Shown: piece after piece, positions 36,005 to 44,966 of the stretch | Layout: each line of letters opens with the position of its first letter | Numbering within the stretch: the stretch's first letter is position 1 | NCBI GenBank assembly: GCA_028284415.1 | Contig: JANQRU010000002.1 | Coordinates: 1-56,198, forward strand | DNA from: Pyrinomonadaceae bacterium | GTDB taxonomy: Bacteria > Acidobacteriota > Blastocatellia > Pyrinomonadales > Pyrinomonadaceae | Length of the DNA: 56,198 nt | Direction: 5' to 3' | Notes under the pieces: model-generated | What the model was told of the DNA's origin: nothing | The model's database searches: none | The model's input: the letters and a program-made list of their open reading frames with translations, nothing else | Made by a program: the position numbers and the translations under genes

Positions 36005-36754
36005 TTAGTTTAATTGATTTTTACTGTCTTCAACCGCTGGCATTGTTGAATTATTAAAAAACGTATCTAAAATCGCTAAAACTCCAAAATAAGCTAAGCA
36101 CATAATCGCTATCCATTTTAGCCAATCCGGAACATTTGGATAAAACCAAACGATTATCGGCATTACTATTAAAAGAACTGTTGTAAACGCGATTGTTACA
36201 AATTTTAAACGTTTAGCCCGTGAAGGATAGGCGAATTTTATTGGGACAAAATGCATGATTGAAAAGGTTACAACTATTGCAGCATTTCCCCACTCGCCAA
36301 ATGAAAAAACAAAAATTAGATAGAATACAACCATATTCCACATGACAGGAAAGCCCACGAAATTAAAATCGTCCGAAACCATTTCTTCTATTCCGTAATA
36401 AACCGCAGAAACAAGCAGAATTAAAAATGTTAGGGGTAAATTCCATTCAGTCGGGACAAGTCCTGCCGCATAGAAAAAATACGCGGGAATGACAGCATAG
36501 TTTGTAAAATCAACCACATAATCAATATGCTTGCTGTTCATAAATGGCAAAACGTTGGTCGTTTTAAGCTGTCTTGCAAAGGTTCCGTCAGTTCCATCTA
36601 TAACTAAAGCAACAAGCAACCATGCCATCGCCGCACGCCAATTTTTTTCGCTTATTGCCAAAATTGACATAAAGCCAGCCAAAATTCCCGAAGCAGTATA
36701 GAGATCAACGCTCCAAGCTAAAACTTTTTTTGAAATACTATGTGATTGATTCAT
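36005..36754 (-). CDS. pcs: Phosphatidylcholine synthase-like CDP-alcohol phosphotransferase
   Basis: The 249-aa membrane protein has about eight helices and the CDP-alcohol phosphotransferase motif in the form DGTDGTFAR ... SKHIDYVVD. Flanking features (YTASGILAGFMSI, VLPF, PVMWNMVVFYL, FVPIKFAYPSRAKRL) match rhizobial phosphatidylcholine synthase, which joins choline to CDP-diacylglycerol. In the consensus DG-x2-AR-x8-G-x3-D-x3-D the glycine is a serine here (SKHID), which may affect activity. If active, the organism can make phosphatidylcholine from external choline. It is a single gene. Confidence 0.75.
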   Translation of the reverse strand: MNQSHSISKKVLAWSVDLYTASGILAGFMSILAISEKNWRAAMAWLLVALVIDGTDGTFARQLKTTNVLPFMNSKHIDYVVDFTNYAVIPAYFFYAAGLVPTEWNLPLTFLILLVSAVYYGIEEMVSDDFNFVGFPVMWNMVVFYLIFVFSFGEWGNAAIVVTFSIMHFVPIKFAYPSRAKRLKFVTIAFTTVLLIVMPIIVWFYPNVPDWLKWIAIMCLAYFGVLAILDTFFNNSTMPAVEDSKNQLN

Positions 36755-36815
36755 TCAGAGTTTTTTTGATTATAAGAAAAACTATCAAAATTGTAAGTTA
36801 AATCTCTGGTAAGTC

Positions 36816-36843
36816 TTAACATAAACTTAATGTATTTTTAACA
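36816..36843 (+). promoter_or_regulatory. Probable PHO box (PhoB/PhoP binding site)
   Basis: TTAACA at 36816, TTAATG at 36827 and TTAACA at 36838 are spaced by exactly 11 bp. With flanking bases they read CTTAACA, CTTAATG and TTTAACA separated by 4 bp, the layout of PHO boxes (11-bp repeats: TTAACA in Bacillus, CTGTCAT in E. coli). A GATAAT -10 candidate follows at 36848. The site is about 90 nt before a TonB-dependent receptor gene that is followed by phoX. Confidence 0.65.
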
Positions 36844-36930
36844 CAAAGATAATTTCGCAAATCTATTCTTTGATTTTAACCACTGTAAAACTTGAAAAAA
36901 TATTTCGTTTAAAATCAAGGAGAAGATTCA

Positions 36931-39654
36931 ATGTCTAAGCGGTTCTTATATATCAGCTTAATTACTTTACTATTTAGTTTATTTTCTTTAACAACTTTTG
37001 CTCAACAGACAGGAGGAATAACCGGAACAATTACTGATGAATTATCGGGCAATCCTTTGCAAGGTGCAAATGTATCCGTTTCAGGAACACCCCTTAATAC
37101 CCAGACCGATCGTACGGGTAATTTTCGTCTGTTGCGTGTCCCGGCAGGTCAACAAACCATTACAATTTCGTACTTAGGTTACGAAGACAAAACCATAACG
37201 GTTAATGTTCAAGCAGGTGAAATTGCCACTGCCAACACAGTAGTTTCAACCAGTGTTAGCGAAACTGTCACGGTAAATGCACCACTTCTCGAAGGGCAAG
37301 CTAAAGCACTTAACCAACAAAAGGAAGCGGTTAACATAACTAACATTGTTTCGGCAGACCAGATTGGACGATTTCCTGATCCAAATGCCGCAGAAGCTAC
37401 ACAAAGAATTCCCGGAATAACTATTGAACGTGATCAGGGCGAAGGTCGTTATGTTCAAGTTCGTGGAACAGAGGCTCGCCTTAACTCAATGATGATTGAT
37501 GGCGAAAGAGTTCCTTCTCCTGAGGGTGATGTTCGAGCCGTTGCTTTAGATGTAATTCCAGCTGATTTACTGGAAGCCATCGAAGTAACAAAAGCCCCAA
37601 CCGCAGATATGGATGCAGATTCGATCGGTGGTTCAGTCAATCTTGTTACAAAGGGTGCTCCTTCAAAAACACGTATTTCATTAACTGCCGGGCTTGGTTA
37701 TAACAGAATTGTCAATGATGATCTCCAAACGTTTAATGGAACCATCGGACGCAGATTTTTTAACGATAAACTCGGAGTTCTTTTTGCGGGAAGTTATTTC
37801 AACACTGATAGAGGATCTGAAAATTTCGAGGTTGAATATGATGATGGCGAACTCGATGATTTACAGCTTCGGGATTACATAATCAACCGTAAACGCTGGG
37901 GTGTAAATCCTTCGATTGATTACAGATTTTCTGATACGTCAAGAATTTTTTTCAAAGGAATATATAATCAATTCGACGACCAAGAATTTCGCCGCAGAAC
38001 GCGTTTTCGTCTCGGCAATGGTCGAATCGAACGCGAATTAAAAGATCGTTTTGAAGGTCAAACTATCACACAAGGATCATTTGGTGGTGACCATGTTTTG
38101 CCAAACTTTGTCCAAATTGATTACAAAGTTTCTTTTGCTCTCGCTGATGAAGAAGAACCAGATCGTCTTGATACAACCTACCGCCAAAGAAATGTGATAT
38201 TTAACCCAAATGTCTCGCCGACCTCGATTGATCCCGACAACATTCAGGCTAATCCTCAAAATGAAGATTTTAGTCTTTACACTTTTGACGAATCTGTTTT
38301 GGAAAACAATGTAACAACTGAAAGAGATTTTCGAGTAAAATTCAATGCTTCAATCCCACTCCCAACATCCACGGGCTTTGCTGGACTCCTCAAAGTAGGC
38401 TTTAAAAACAAATACAAAAAGAAATTTAGAAATAACGATGTAACTGTTTTTGAATTTGATGATAACGAACCTGTATTTACACAAGTCTTAGACCAAAACT
38501 TTACACAAGGTACATTTTTAGATGGACGATATAATCCCGGTAACGCATTTGTTGATCCACTCATCGCCAGACAAATTCTTACAAGTCCCGATGCAGAAAG
38601 TGAATTTGATTTTGAAGAAAATGTTGCAGATTACCGTGCGAGAGAAAATGTTTTTGCTACATACATTATGACTCAATTAAATTTCGGCGAAAAATTCCAA
38701 CTCGTTCCGGGTTTTCGTTATGAAAGAACGGATGTTGACTATACAGGAACTGAGATTTTATTTGATGATGATGGAGATTTCTTGTCCAGACAGGATATTC
38801 CCGGCGAGAATACATTTAACAACTATCTAGCGTCAATTCACGCAAAATACCGTATCACGGAAAAAACGAACTTCCGTGCTTCATTTACGCAAACTTTGGC
38901 GAGACCGAATTTCCGCGATCTGACACCTTTTCAGCTTATTCTGGAAGAAGATTTAGAGCTGGAACGTGGTAATCCGTTTCTTGTTCCAACCACTTCAAAT
39001 AATGTAGATGTTTTAGTTGAGCATTACTTAAGTTCTGTCGGGATTATCTCAGGTGGATTTTTCTACAAACGTTTGAAAAATTACATCTTCCCTTTCACAT
39101 TTGAAGAAGATAGACCAACTGGCGGACCGACAGGACCGATCGAAACATTTGACATAATTGAGCCGCGAAATGGTGATAGTGCTAACCTTTACGGATTTGA
39201 GCTTGCATTCCAAAACCGTTTCACATTCTTACCCGGACCGCTCGATGGTTTTGGAGTTTATGCAAATTACACATACGTAAATTCGGAAGCTCGCTTGCCG
39301 GATGGAGACTTAAATTCATTCCGCGAATCAATTCTTCCCGGACAAGCGAAAAACGTTGCTAATTTAGCGCTTTCTTATGAAAAATATGGATTTTCGGGAC
39401 GTGCTTCATGGCACAATCGTGATCAATATCTAAGCGAGGTTTCGAGTGATCCACTTAGAGACATATTCATTGATAATCATTTACAACTAGACGTTAATTT
39501 AAGTCAAAAAATCACAAAAAACATAAGAGTATTTGCTGAGTTCTTAAATTTAACTAACGAACCTTTTAGAAGATTTGAGGGAGTTACAAGCCGTCCTATC
39601 CAAGAGGAATACTATAGATGGTGGGCAACCTTCGGAATTAAATTCGATTTATAA
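36931..39654 (+). CDS. TonB-dependent receptor (TonB-Xanth-Caul type), likely phosphorus-related
   Basis: The 907-aa protein has a signal peptide ending near TFAQQ, a carboxypeptidase-like regulatory domain at about residues 28-110 (GGITGTITDELSGNPLQGANV), a plug domain with the hallmark IGRFPDPNAAEATQRIPGI and VQVRGTEARLN, and a C-terminal beta-barrel. These hallmarks belong to the TonB-Xanth-Caul subfamily, which imports bulky organic substrates across the outer membrane. The ribosome binding site AAGGAGA is 8 nt before the ATG. A PHO-box-like element lies upstream and a PhoX phosphatase gene downstream, so a phosphorus-containing substrate is likely (inference). Confidence 0.88.
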   Translation: MSKRFLYISLITLLFSLFSLTTFAQQTGGITGTITDELSGNPLQGANVSVSGTPLNTQTDRTGNFRLLRVPAGQQTITISYLGYEDKTITVNVQAGEIATANTVVSTSVSETVTVNAPLLEGQAKALNQQKEAVNITNIVSADQIGRFPDPNAAEATQRIPGITIERDQGEGRYVQVRGTEARLNSMMIDGERVPSPEGDVRAVALDVIPADLLEAIEVTKAPTADMDADSIGGSVNLVTKGAPSKTRISLTAGLGYNRIVNDDLQTFNGTIGRRFFNDKLGVLFAGSYFNTDRGSENFEVEYDDGELDDLQLRDYIINRKRWGVNPSIDYRFSDTSRIFFKGIYNQFDDQEFRRRTRFRLGNGRIERELKDRFEGQTITQGSFGGDHVLPNFVQIDYKVSFALADEEEPDRLDTTYRQRNVIFNPNVSPTSIDPDNIQANPQNEDFSLYTFDESVLENNVTTERDFRVKFNASIPLPTSTGFAGLLKVGFKNKYKKKFRNNDVTVFEFDDNEPVFTQVLDQNFTQGTFLDGRYNPGNAFVDPLIARQILTSPDAESEFDFEENVADYRARENVFATYIMTQLNFGEKFQLVPGFRYERTDVDYTGTEILFDDDGDFLSRQDIPGENTFNNYLASIHAKYRITEKTNFRASFTQTLARPNFRDLTPFQLILEEDLELERGNPFLVPTTSNNVDVLVEHYLSSVGIISGGFFYKRLKNYIFPFTFEEDRPTGGPTGPIETFDIIEPRNGDSANLYGFELAFQNRFTFLPGPLDGFGVYANYTYVNSEARLPDGDLNSFRESILPGQAKNVANLALSYEKYGFSGRASWHNRDQYLSEVSSDPLRDIFIDNHLQLDVNLSQKITKNIRVFAEFLNLTNEPFRRFEGVTSRPIQEEYYRWWATFGIKFDL

Positions 39655-39684
39655 GAGGTGTTGCCCCCTCCTCCTTTGCTGAAC

Positions 39685-39714
39685 GTGAGGGCAAACTGCC
39701 CTCACACTTTTTTT
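39685..39714 (+). terminator. Intrinsic terminator after the receptor gene
   Basis: GTGAGGGCA (39685-39693) and TGCCCTCAC (39697-39705) form a perfect 9-bp GC-rich stem with a 3-nt loop, followed by seven T residues. It would cut most read-through into phoX. Confidence 0.85.
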
Positions 39715-39752
39715 ATAAAGATATTTTTTGACTTGTATTAGTAGGATATAAT

Positions 39753-41168
39753 ATGAAACGCAGAGATTTTCTATTGAGTGCAACCGCGAGTGGTTTGGCT
39801 ATATCATTTGGTGGATTCTCAAATCGAATTAAAGCCTTTGAAAAAAGTAATGCTCTCTCAAACTTAAAAGCTAAAGGCTACGGCGAAATGATCCCGACTG
39901 CCGCAAAAAATACTGGTGAAAAGTTAATTTCTCTACCGAAAGGTTTTGAATATAAAGTTTTTGGGAAAACGGGAAAGGTAATGTCTGACGGACAAAAAAC
40001 CCCCGCTGACCACGACGGAATGGCTGCTTTTTACCGTCGTGGTGAAATTCGTCTCGTTCGCAATCACGAAATAAATGATGATGTGCCGAAAGAAAATGTA
40101 GTGATTGGGAAAGACCGACACTACGACAAAACGGCTGGCGGTGGAACGACAACCCTTATAATCAACCCGAAAACTTTGGAAATTGAAAGAGATTTTGTCA
40201 GCCTGAGCGGAACTTTGAATAATTGTGCGGGCGGTCCGACACCTTGGGGCAGTTGGATTTCTTGTGAAGAAACAACTTACGGAAAAACTGCCTTTCTAGA
40301 GGAAGATGATGACGAAGAAGAACCGCAAAAGGTCGGTGGTTTTGATAAACCACATGGTTATTGCTTTGAAGTCTCCGCATCGGCAAACAACAATGTTACG
40401 CCGATTCCGCTTAAAGCAATGGGAAGATTTTCACACGAAGCCGTTGCTTTTGACGCAAAACGCGGAGTTGTTTATCTGACCGAAGATGCAAAGCCTTGCG
40501 GATTTTATCGTTTTCTTCCAAAGCGTTTTACAAGACTTGTCGAGGGCGGGACTTTACAAATGCTCGCAATAAAAAACCGTCCGAATTTCGACACAACTAA
40601 AAACTTAACTCAAACAACCTTTAAAACGACTTGGGTTACGATTGATAATCCAGACCCTGTTGAAGCCGATACAAAAGAAACAGTGGTTTACGAAGAAGGA
40701 AAATCCAAAGGCGGTGCGAGGTTTAAAAAATTAGAAGGTTGTTTTACCGATAAACAAGGACGTTGTTATTTCATTTCTTCAAGTGGCGGTAGCACCAAAG
40801 GCGGACAAATTTGGTTATACGAACCACGCACAAAAGATGAAGGAATTTTACGTCTCTTATTTGAAGCTCCCGACCGCGAACTTCTCGATATGCCCGACAA
40901 TATCTGCTGTTATCCAAATAGCAACTTATTATTCCTATGCGAAGACAGCGACTACATAGGCTCGGGGGGAACTCCTGACAATCATCTACGAATTCTAACC
41001 CCCGAAGGAAAAGTCGCAGATTTTGCTAAAAACATCGTTTCGGGATACGAAGAAAGTGAATTCGCCGGTTCAACATTTTCACCCGATGGCAAAGTGCTTT
41101 TCGTCAATATCCAAGAACCCGGTTTAACTCTGGCAATTTGGGGAGACTGGAAACGGTTTGAAAGTTAA
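39753..41168 (+). CDS. phoX: PhoX-type (DUF839) phosphatase, Tat-exported
   Basis: The 471-aa protein begins with a twin-arginine signal (MKRRDFLLSATASG), so it is exported folded. The body matches the DUF839/PhoX phosphatase family: DHDGMAAFYR, RNHE, GGGTTTLIIN, TPWGSWISCEET, FSHEAVAFD, TEDAKPCGFYRF and a late SPDGKVLFVNIQEP. PhoX enzymes bind calcium and iron and release phosphate from organic phosphates. The ATG follows AGGA by 6 nt. It sits directly after the receptor gene with its PHO-box-like element, although a terminator lies between them. Confidence 0.88.
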   Translation: MKRRDFLLSATASGLAISFGGFSNRIKAFEKSNALSNLKAKGYGEMIPTAAKNTGEKLISLPKGFEYKVFGKTGKVMSDGQKTPADHDGMAAFYRRGEIRLVRNHEINDDVPKENVVIGKDRHYDKTAGGGTTTLIINPKTLEIERDFVSLSGTLNNCAGGPTPWGSWISCEETTYGKTAFLEEDDDEEEPQKVGGFDKPHGYCFEVSASANNNVTPIPLKAMGRFSHEAVAFDAKRGVVYLTEDAKPCGFYRFLPKRFTRLVEGGTLQMLAIKNRPNFDTTKNLTQTTFKTTWVTIDNPDPVEADTKETVVYEEGKSKGGARFKKLEGCFTDKQGRCYFISSSGGSTKGGQIWLYEPRTKDEGILRLLFEAPDRELLDMPDNICCYPNSNLLFLCEDSDYIGSGGTPDNHLRILTPEGKVADFAKNIVSGYEESEFAGSTFSPDGKVLFVNIQEPGLTLAIWGDWKRFES

Positions 41169-41175
41169 TTTTTTT

Positions 41176-41282
41176 AACCACAAATAGACACAGATTTTTA
41201 GGAGATAAGAAGACGAATTTTACACTGATTTCATCTTTTCTTTATTTCTGTAAATCTGTGTCTATCTGTGTTCATCTGTGGA
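41176..41282. repeat. Dispersed inverted repeat, copy A
   Basis: The left side (AACCACAAATAGACACAGATTT) and the right side (AAATCTGTGTCTATCTGTG and on to TCATCTGTGG) pair over 14 perfect bp (41184-41197 with 41252-41265). A second copy of the same element lies at 48172-48256. It falls between phoX and the aldehyde dehydrogenase gene. No coding potential or T-tract is seen; it looks like a mobile or REP-like element. Confidence 0.75.
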
Positions 41283-41360
41283 AAATACCTTTGCTTTAAA
41301 ACCCTGTGCCTTTTTGGGTTTAACTTCCCTGCAAAAATTTAATCGTCTATAATTTCCACA

Positions 41361-42809
41361 ATGCAAAAACTCGAAAACTATATAAATGGCGAATTGGTCG
41401 CTCCGATTTCGGGCGAATATGTTGATAATTACAATCCCGCAATCGGTGAAGTTTATTCGCTCATCCCCGATTCAGATGAAAGAGATGTTGCCAAAGCTGT
41501 TGAATCTGCAAAAAATGCTTTTCCTGAATGGTCTGCGAAAACTCCTGAACAGCGACACGATATTTTGATTGCAATTTCAAAATTAATTGAGCGAGATTTA
41601 GACGAATTGGCGGAAGCGGAAAGCATTGATAACGGAAAACCCAAAACTCTTGCAAAAGCAGTTGATATTCCAAGAGCCGTTTCAAATTTTAAGTTTTACG
41701 CCACTGCCGCAATGCATTTTGCTTCGGAATCTCATCAAATGGTTGGTGAAGCGATAAATTACACATTGCGACAACCAATTGGCGTTGTCGGTTGCATTTC
41801 ACCATGGAATTTACCGCTTTATTTGTTTACTTGGAAAATCGCTCCTGCACTCGCTGCCGGAAATTGCGTTGTTGCCAAACCGACCGAAATTACGCCAATG
41901 ACTTCGTATTTGCTCTCAAAACTCTGCATCGAAGCGGGTTTGCCAAAGGGCGTTTTAAATATTGTTCACGGTCTCGGACAAAAAGCGGGAGCGGCGATTG
42001 TTCAACACGATGCGGTAAAAGCAATTTCATTCACTGGCGGAACTGCAACAGGCGAATGGATTGCACGAGAAGCCGCACCAAAATTTAAAAAATTATCCCT
42101 CGAACTCGGCGGAAAAAATCCAAACATAATTTTTGCCGATTGCGATTACGAAACGATGCTCGACACAACTATTCGTTCGTCATTCGCAAATCAAGGACAG
42201 ATTTGTTTATGCGGTTCACGGATTTTTGTCGAACGTCCAATGTATGAAAATTTTTGCAGTGATTTTGCTGAAAAAGTAAAAGCATTGAAAATCGGTGATC
42301 CTTTGGAAGCATCAACAAATGTCGGTGCAGTCGTTTCAAATGACCACATGAACAAAATTCTCTCTTATATCGAACTTGCAAAAGAAGAAGGTGGACAAAT
42401 TTTAACGGGTGGAAATCAAGTTCGCCCGAAAGGTCGCTGCGAAAAGGGTTACTTTGTTGAGCCAACAATCATCGAAAACCTCTCACACAACTGCCGAACA
42501 AACCAAGAAGAAATCTTCGGTCCAGTCGTTTCTGTTCAACCATTCGACACCGAAGAAGGAGTCTTAACTTACGCCAACTCTACACGCTACGGGTTATCAG
42601 CAACCGTCTGGACTTCAAATCTCAACAAAGCCCATCGCGTCGCCGAAAAACTTGAATCGGGAATCGTCTGGATAAACACTTGGCTCTTGAGAGATTTACG
42701 AACACCTTTTGGCGGCGTAAAAGATTCAGGAATGGGACGCGAAGGTGGCTTTGAAGCACTTCGGTTTTTTACGGAAGAGAAGAACATTTGTGTTAAGGTG
42801 AACTATTAA
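41361..42809 (+). CDS. 2-aminomuconate 6-semialdehyde dehydrogenase-like aldehyde dehydrogenase
   Basis: The 482-aa protein is an NAD(P)-dependent aldehyde dehydrogenase. Catalytic C282 lies in FANQGQICLCGSR and the general base E248 in LELGGKNPN; the NAD loop FTGGTATG is present. The C-terminal block (ESGIVWINTWLLRDL ... PFGGVKDSGMGREGG) and ICLCGSRIF resemble ALDH8A1 and bacterial 2-aminomuconate (AmnC/NbaE) or 2-hydroxymuconate semialdehyde dehydrogenases. With the aminomuconate-deaminase-like RidA protein and the 3-hydroxyanthranilate dioxygenase nearby it fits the kynurenine branch. Retinal or betaine aldehyde activity is less likely but not excluded. Confidence 0.8.
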   Translation: MQKLENYINGELVAPISGEYVDNYNPAIGEVYSLIPDSDERDVAKAVESAKNAFPEWSAKTPEQRHDILIAISKLIERDLDELAEAESIDNGKPKTLAKAVDIPRAVSNFKFYATAAMHFASESHQMVGEAINYTLRQPIGVVGCISPWNLPLYLFTWKIAPALAAGNCVVAKPTEITPMTSYLLSKLCIEAGLPKGVLNIVHGLGQKAGAAIVQHDAVKAISFTGGTATGEWIAREAAPKFKKLSLELGGKNPNIIFADCDYETMLDTTIRSSFANQGQICLCGSRIFVERPMYENFCSDFAEKVKALKIGDPLEASTNVGAVVSNDHMNKILSYIELAKEEGGQILTGGNQVRPKGRCEKGYFVEPTIIENLSHNCRTNQEEIFGPVVSVQPFDTEEGVLTYANSTRYGLSATVWTSNLNKAHRVAEKLESGIVWINTWLLRDLRTPFGGVKDSGMGREGGFEALRFFTEEKNICVKVNY

Positions 42810-43490
42810 ATGAACAGAACAAGAAAATTCAAATTGAGTTTGATAACAGTCTTGATAACTTTTGGTATCGGTATTTCAGCTTGGATATTTTTTAATTTCT
42901 ATTTTCATCAAGCTCCGAAATTGATAATCCCAAAAGATAATTATGATGAAATGATTTCCAAAGAAATCAATACTATTACTGACGCAATTAGATTAATTCC
43001 ACTTAGAGAAAAAAATCTTTCCAAAAAAGATATTGAGATACGCGTTTGGCATTTTCCACCATTTACTGCAACTGAGGGAGTAATTTTACAAAAGAACGAA
43101 GAAATCTGGAGAGCTTATCACATAAAAGCAGAAAGAAACCTTGACTCCAACGATAGTGATAAAAATAAATATAAAAAAGTTAAAATAATACAACTTATTG
43201 GAAGACCATTGTCAGGATGGGAAACATTCACAGAAAAAATTTTTAATGAAGGGATTTTGAAAATTAAGGATGCAATAGAACAAAAATGTGAATTAGCAAT
43301 GCTTGATGGAAGTTCATTTGTGGTGGAAATAAATACGAATAAAGTTTACCGAGTTTATAAGCAATATGATAGAACCTCATCAGATTGCCCAGAAACTCAA
43401 AAAATGCGAAAGGTAGCTGATATTATTGAAAGAGAGTTTAAGAATAAAAACTTAAAAGATTGCAAGACCGGAGGATGGCTCTCTTGTTAA
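42810..43490 (+). CDS. Unrecognised protein with N-terminal membrane anchor
   Basis: The 226-aa protein has one hydrophobic helix at residues 11-30 (LITVLITFGIGISAWIFFNFYF) and a lysine-rich extracytoplasmic part with five cysteines in the C-terminal half (CELAMLDG, SDCPETQ, DCKTGGWLSC). I recognise no domain. Its ATG directly follows the stop of the aldehyde dehydrogenase gene, so the two are co-transcribed, but no functional link is evident. Confidence 0.6.
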   Translation: MNRTRKFKLSLITVLITFGIGISAWIFFNFYFHQAPKLIIPKDNYDEMISKEINTITDAIRLIPLREKNLSKKDIEIRVWHFPPFTATEGVILQKNEEIWRAYHIKAERNLDSNDSDKNKYKKVKIIQLIGRPLSGWETFTEKIFNEGILKIKDAIEQKCELAMLDGSSFVVEINTNKVYRVYKQYDRTSSDCPETQKMRKVADIIEREFKNKNLKDCKTGGWLSC

Positions 43491-43521
43491 AATGAGTAAA
43501 CATGAATTATAAGGAGAAATT

Positions 43522-43701
43522 ATGAGTCAAGAAACACAACCGATCAGAATAGAAACAGGTGAAGAAGTGGCGTTTGAATTGATGAAATTCATTGCTGAGA
43601 AGGAAAATAAACAACTTTCGCAAGAAGAGATTCGGGATTATTATCTGAATCTTTTTGTTGAATGTGCGACCGCCGTTTATGAAGGCGAAAGGAGTTCATA
43701 A
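43522..43701 (+). CDS. Small 59-aa protein
   Basis: ATG at 43522 opens a frame of 59 codons (MSQETQPIRIETGEEVAFEL ... VYEGERSS, TAA at 43699-43701). AAGGAG lies 6 nt upstream, a strong ribosome binding site. The protein is acidic and probably two short helices, with a single cysteine (FVECATAVYEG). I recognise no family. It stands alone between the anchor protein and the heme oxygenase gene and could be a small regulator or adaptor. Confidence 0.65.
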   Translation: MSQETQPIRIETGEEVAFELMKFIAEKENKQLSQEEIRDYYLNLFVECATAVYEGERSS

Positions 43702-43746
43702 TATTATTGGATTTAATTCTAGTAATCGGATAAGTTATAAAGCATT

Positions 43747-44352
43747 ATGCAACCAGAACAGACATCACGCAGAAGCGATGGGATTTTGGCTCGTCTTAAA
43801 GAAGAGACCGCTCATCAGCATAAGGAAACCGAAGAGAATGTTGATATTATGCGGGAAGGATTTTCGTTGGACGATTATCGAAATTTGCTTGTTAAGTTTT
43901 ATTCATTTTACAAACCTTTTGAGGAAAAAATGAGCGAAGCAATTTCAGCAAATGAAATCGACTTTAATCATTCTGAGCGACTTAACACACCAAAACTTGA
44001 AAGTGATTTGAATGCTTTGGGAATGTCGGATGAAGATATTTCCAAAATCGAAACAACCGACGACCTGCCGAATCTCGATTCGGGCGAACGTATTTTTGGA
44101 TCACTTTATGTGATTGAAGGTTCAACGCTTGGCGGGCAAGTTATTTCTCGTCATTTGAAGCAAACTCTTGATATTGATGCGAGCAACGGTTCAGCATTTT
44201 TCTCAGGCTATGGCGAACATACAAGACCTATGTGGATGGGTTTTATGGAAGCGATCAACAAATTCGCCGACCAAACCGAAAACCACAACGAAATAATCAC
44301 CGGAGCAAACGATACATTTGAAAAACTCGGTATTTCACTAAAAGCAAATTAA
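43747..44352 (+). CDS. Biliverdin-producing heme oxygenase
   Basis: The 201-aa protein matches bacterial heme oxygenases: an N-terminal helix with the proximal heme-ligand histidine region (LKEETAHQHKETEE), the distal helix GSLYVIEGSTLGGQVISRHL with its glycine kink, and a C-terminal helix pair. It should open heme to biliverdin, iron and CO using reduced electron carriers. It resembles the BphO subgroup that often serves bacteriophytochromes, but no phytochrome gene is in the window. No Shine-Dalgarno is visible. A long hairpin follows. Confidence 0.82.
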   Translation: MQPEQTSRRSDGILARLKEETAHQHKETEENVDIMREGFSLDDYRNLLVKFYSFYKPFEEKMSEAISANEIDFNHSERLNTPKLESDLNALGMSDEDISKIETTDDLPNLDSGERIFGSLYVIEGSTLGGQVISRHLKQTLDIDASNGSAFFSGYGEHTRPMWMGFMEAINKFADQTENHNEIITGANDTFEKLGISLKAN

Positions 44353-44361
44353 AAACATAAG

Positions 44362-44448
44362 ATCAGTATAGCGAGCGATAGTGAGCAGGTTTACCCAACG
44401 CCAAGTTGGCTAAATATAAAGCTACTCGCTATCGCTCGTTATACTGAT
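44362..44448. repeat. Compound hairpin of 27-bp arms
   Basis: Arms 44362-44388 and 44422-44448 pair over 27 positions with two G-U pairs and one mismatch. The 33-nt loop contains its own small hairpin (CCAAC 44395-44399 with GTTGG). There is no T-tract, so it is more like a REP/MITE-type element than a simple terminator. It fills the spacer between heme oxygenase and the RidA-family gene. Confidence 0.75.
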
Positions 44449-44459
44449 TTAAAGCAATT

Positions 44460-44882
44460 ATGAGCAAAAAAAATCTAATTAACTCAGAAAAAGCTCCCGA
44501 ACCCGTCGGATTATATCCACATGCAAGACAGGTTGGAAATCTTTTGTTTTTATCAGGCGTTGGACCGAGAGAACGCGGAACAAAAAAGATTCCCGGCGTT
44601 GAGCTGGATGAAAATGGAAACATTGTTTCTTACGACATTGAAGCACAATGTCATTCGGTCTTTAAGAATGTCCGTTTGATAGTAGAGTCCGCTGGTTCAA
44701 GTTGGGATAAAATTGTTGATGTAACGGTTTTTCTTACTAATATGAAAGATGATTTTAAGACCTATAATAAAATCTATGCTGAATATTTTGCGGACAATCA
44801 ACCTTGCCGAACGACGGTTGAAATCAGCAGTTTGCCGACACCAATTGCAATTGAATTAAAGGTAATTGCGACTATTGACTAG
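44460..44882 (+). CDS. RidA-family protein, probable 2-aminomuconate deaminase
   Basis: The 140-aa protein has the RidA/YjgF trimer fold: LYPHARQVGNLLFLSGVGPRE, VFKNVRLIVESAGSSWDKIVDVTVFL and CRTTVEISSLPTPIAIELKVIA, with the catalytic arginine at R117. The start GLYPHAR and the long insertion GTKKIPGVELDENGNI are typical of the 2-aminomuconate deaminase subgroup (AmnD/NbaF) rather than general RidA. This step removes ammonia from 2-aminomuconate after the aldehyde dehydrogenase encoded at 41361. A general enamine deaminase role is the alternative. Confidence 0.75.
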   Translation: MSKKNLINSEKAPEPVGLYPHARQVGNLLFLSGVGPRERGTKKIPGVELDENGNIVSYDIEAQCHSVFKNVRLIVESAGSSWDKIVDVTVFLTNMKDDFKTYNKIYAEYFADNQPCRTTVEISSLPTPIAIELKVIATID

Positions 44883-44966
44883 AATTTTCAGCGAACTTTC
44901 AAGAATCAAATAAAGTATTATGTTATAAATTTTGGACATAATACATCTTTGAGGATTCGCAAAATT

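Noticed and set aside
39747..39752. TATAAT directly before the phoX ATG
   Set aside because: It touches the start codon; the neighbouring AGGA works as the ribosome binding site. A promoter here would start transcription inside the gene.
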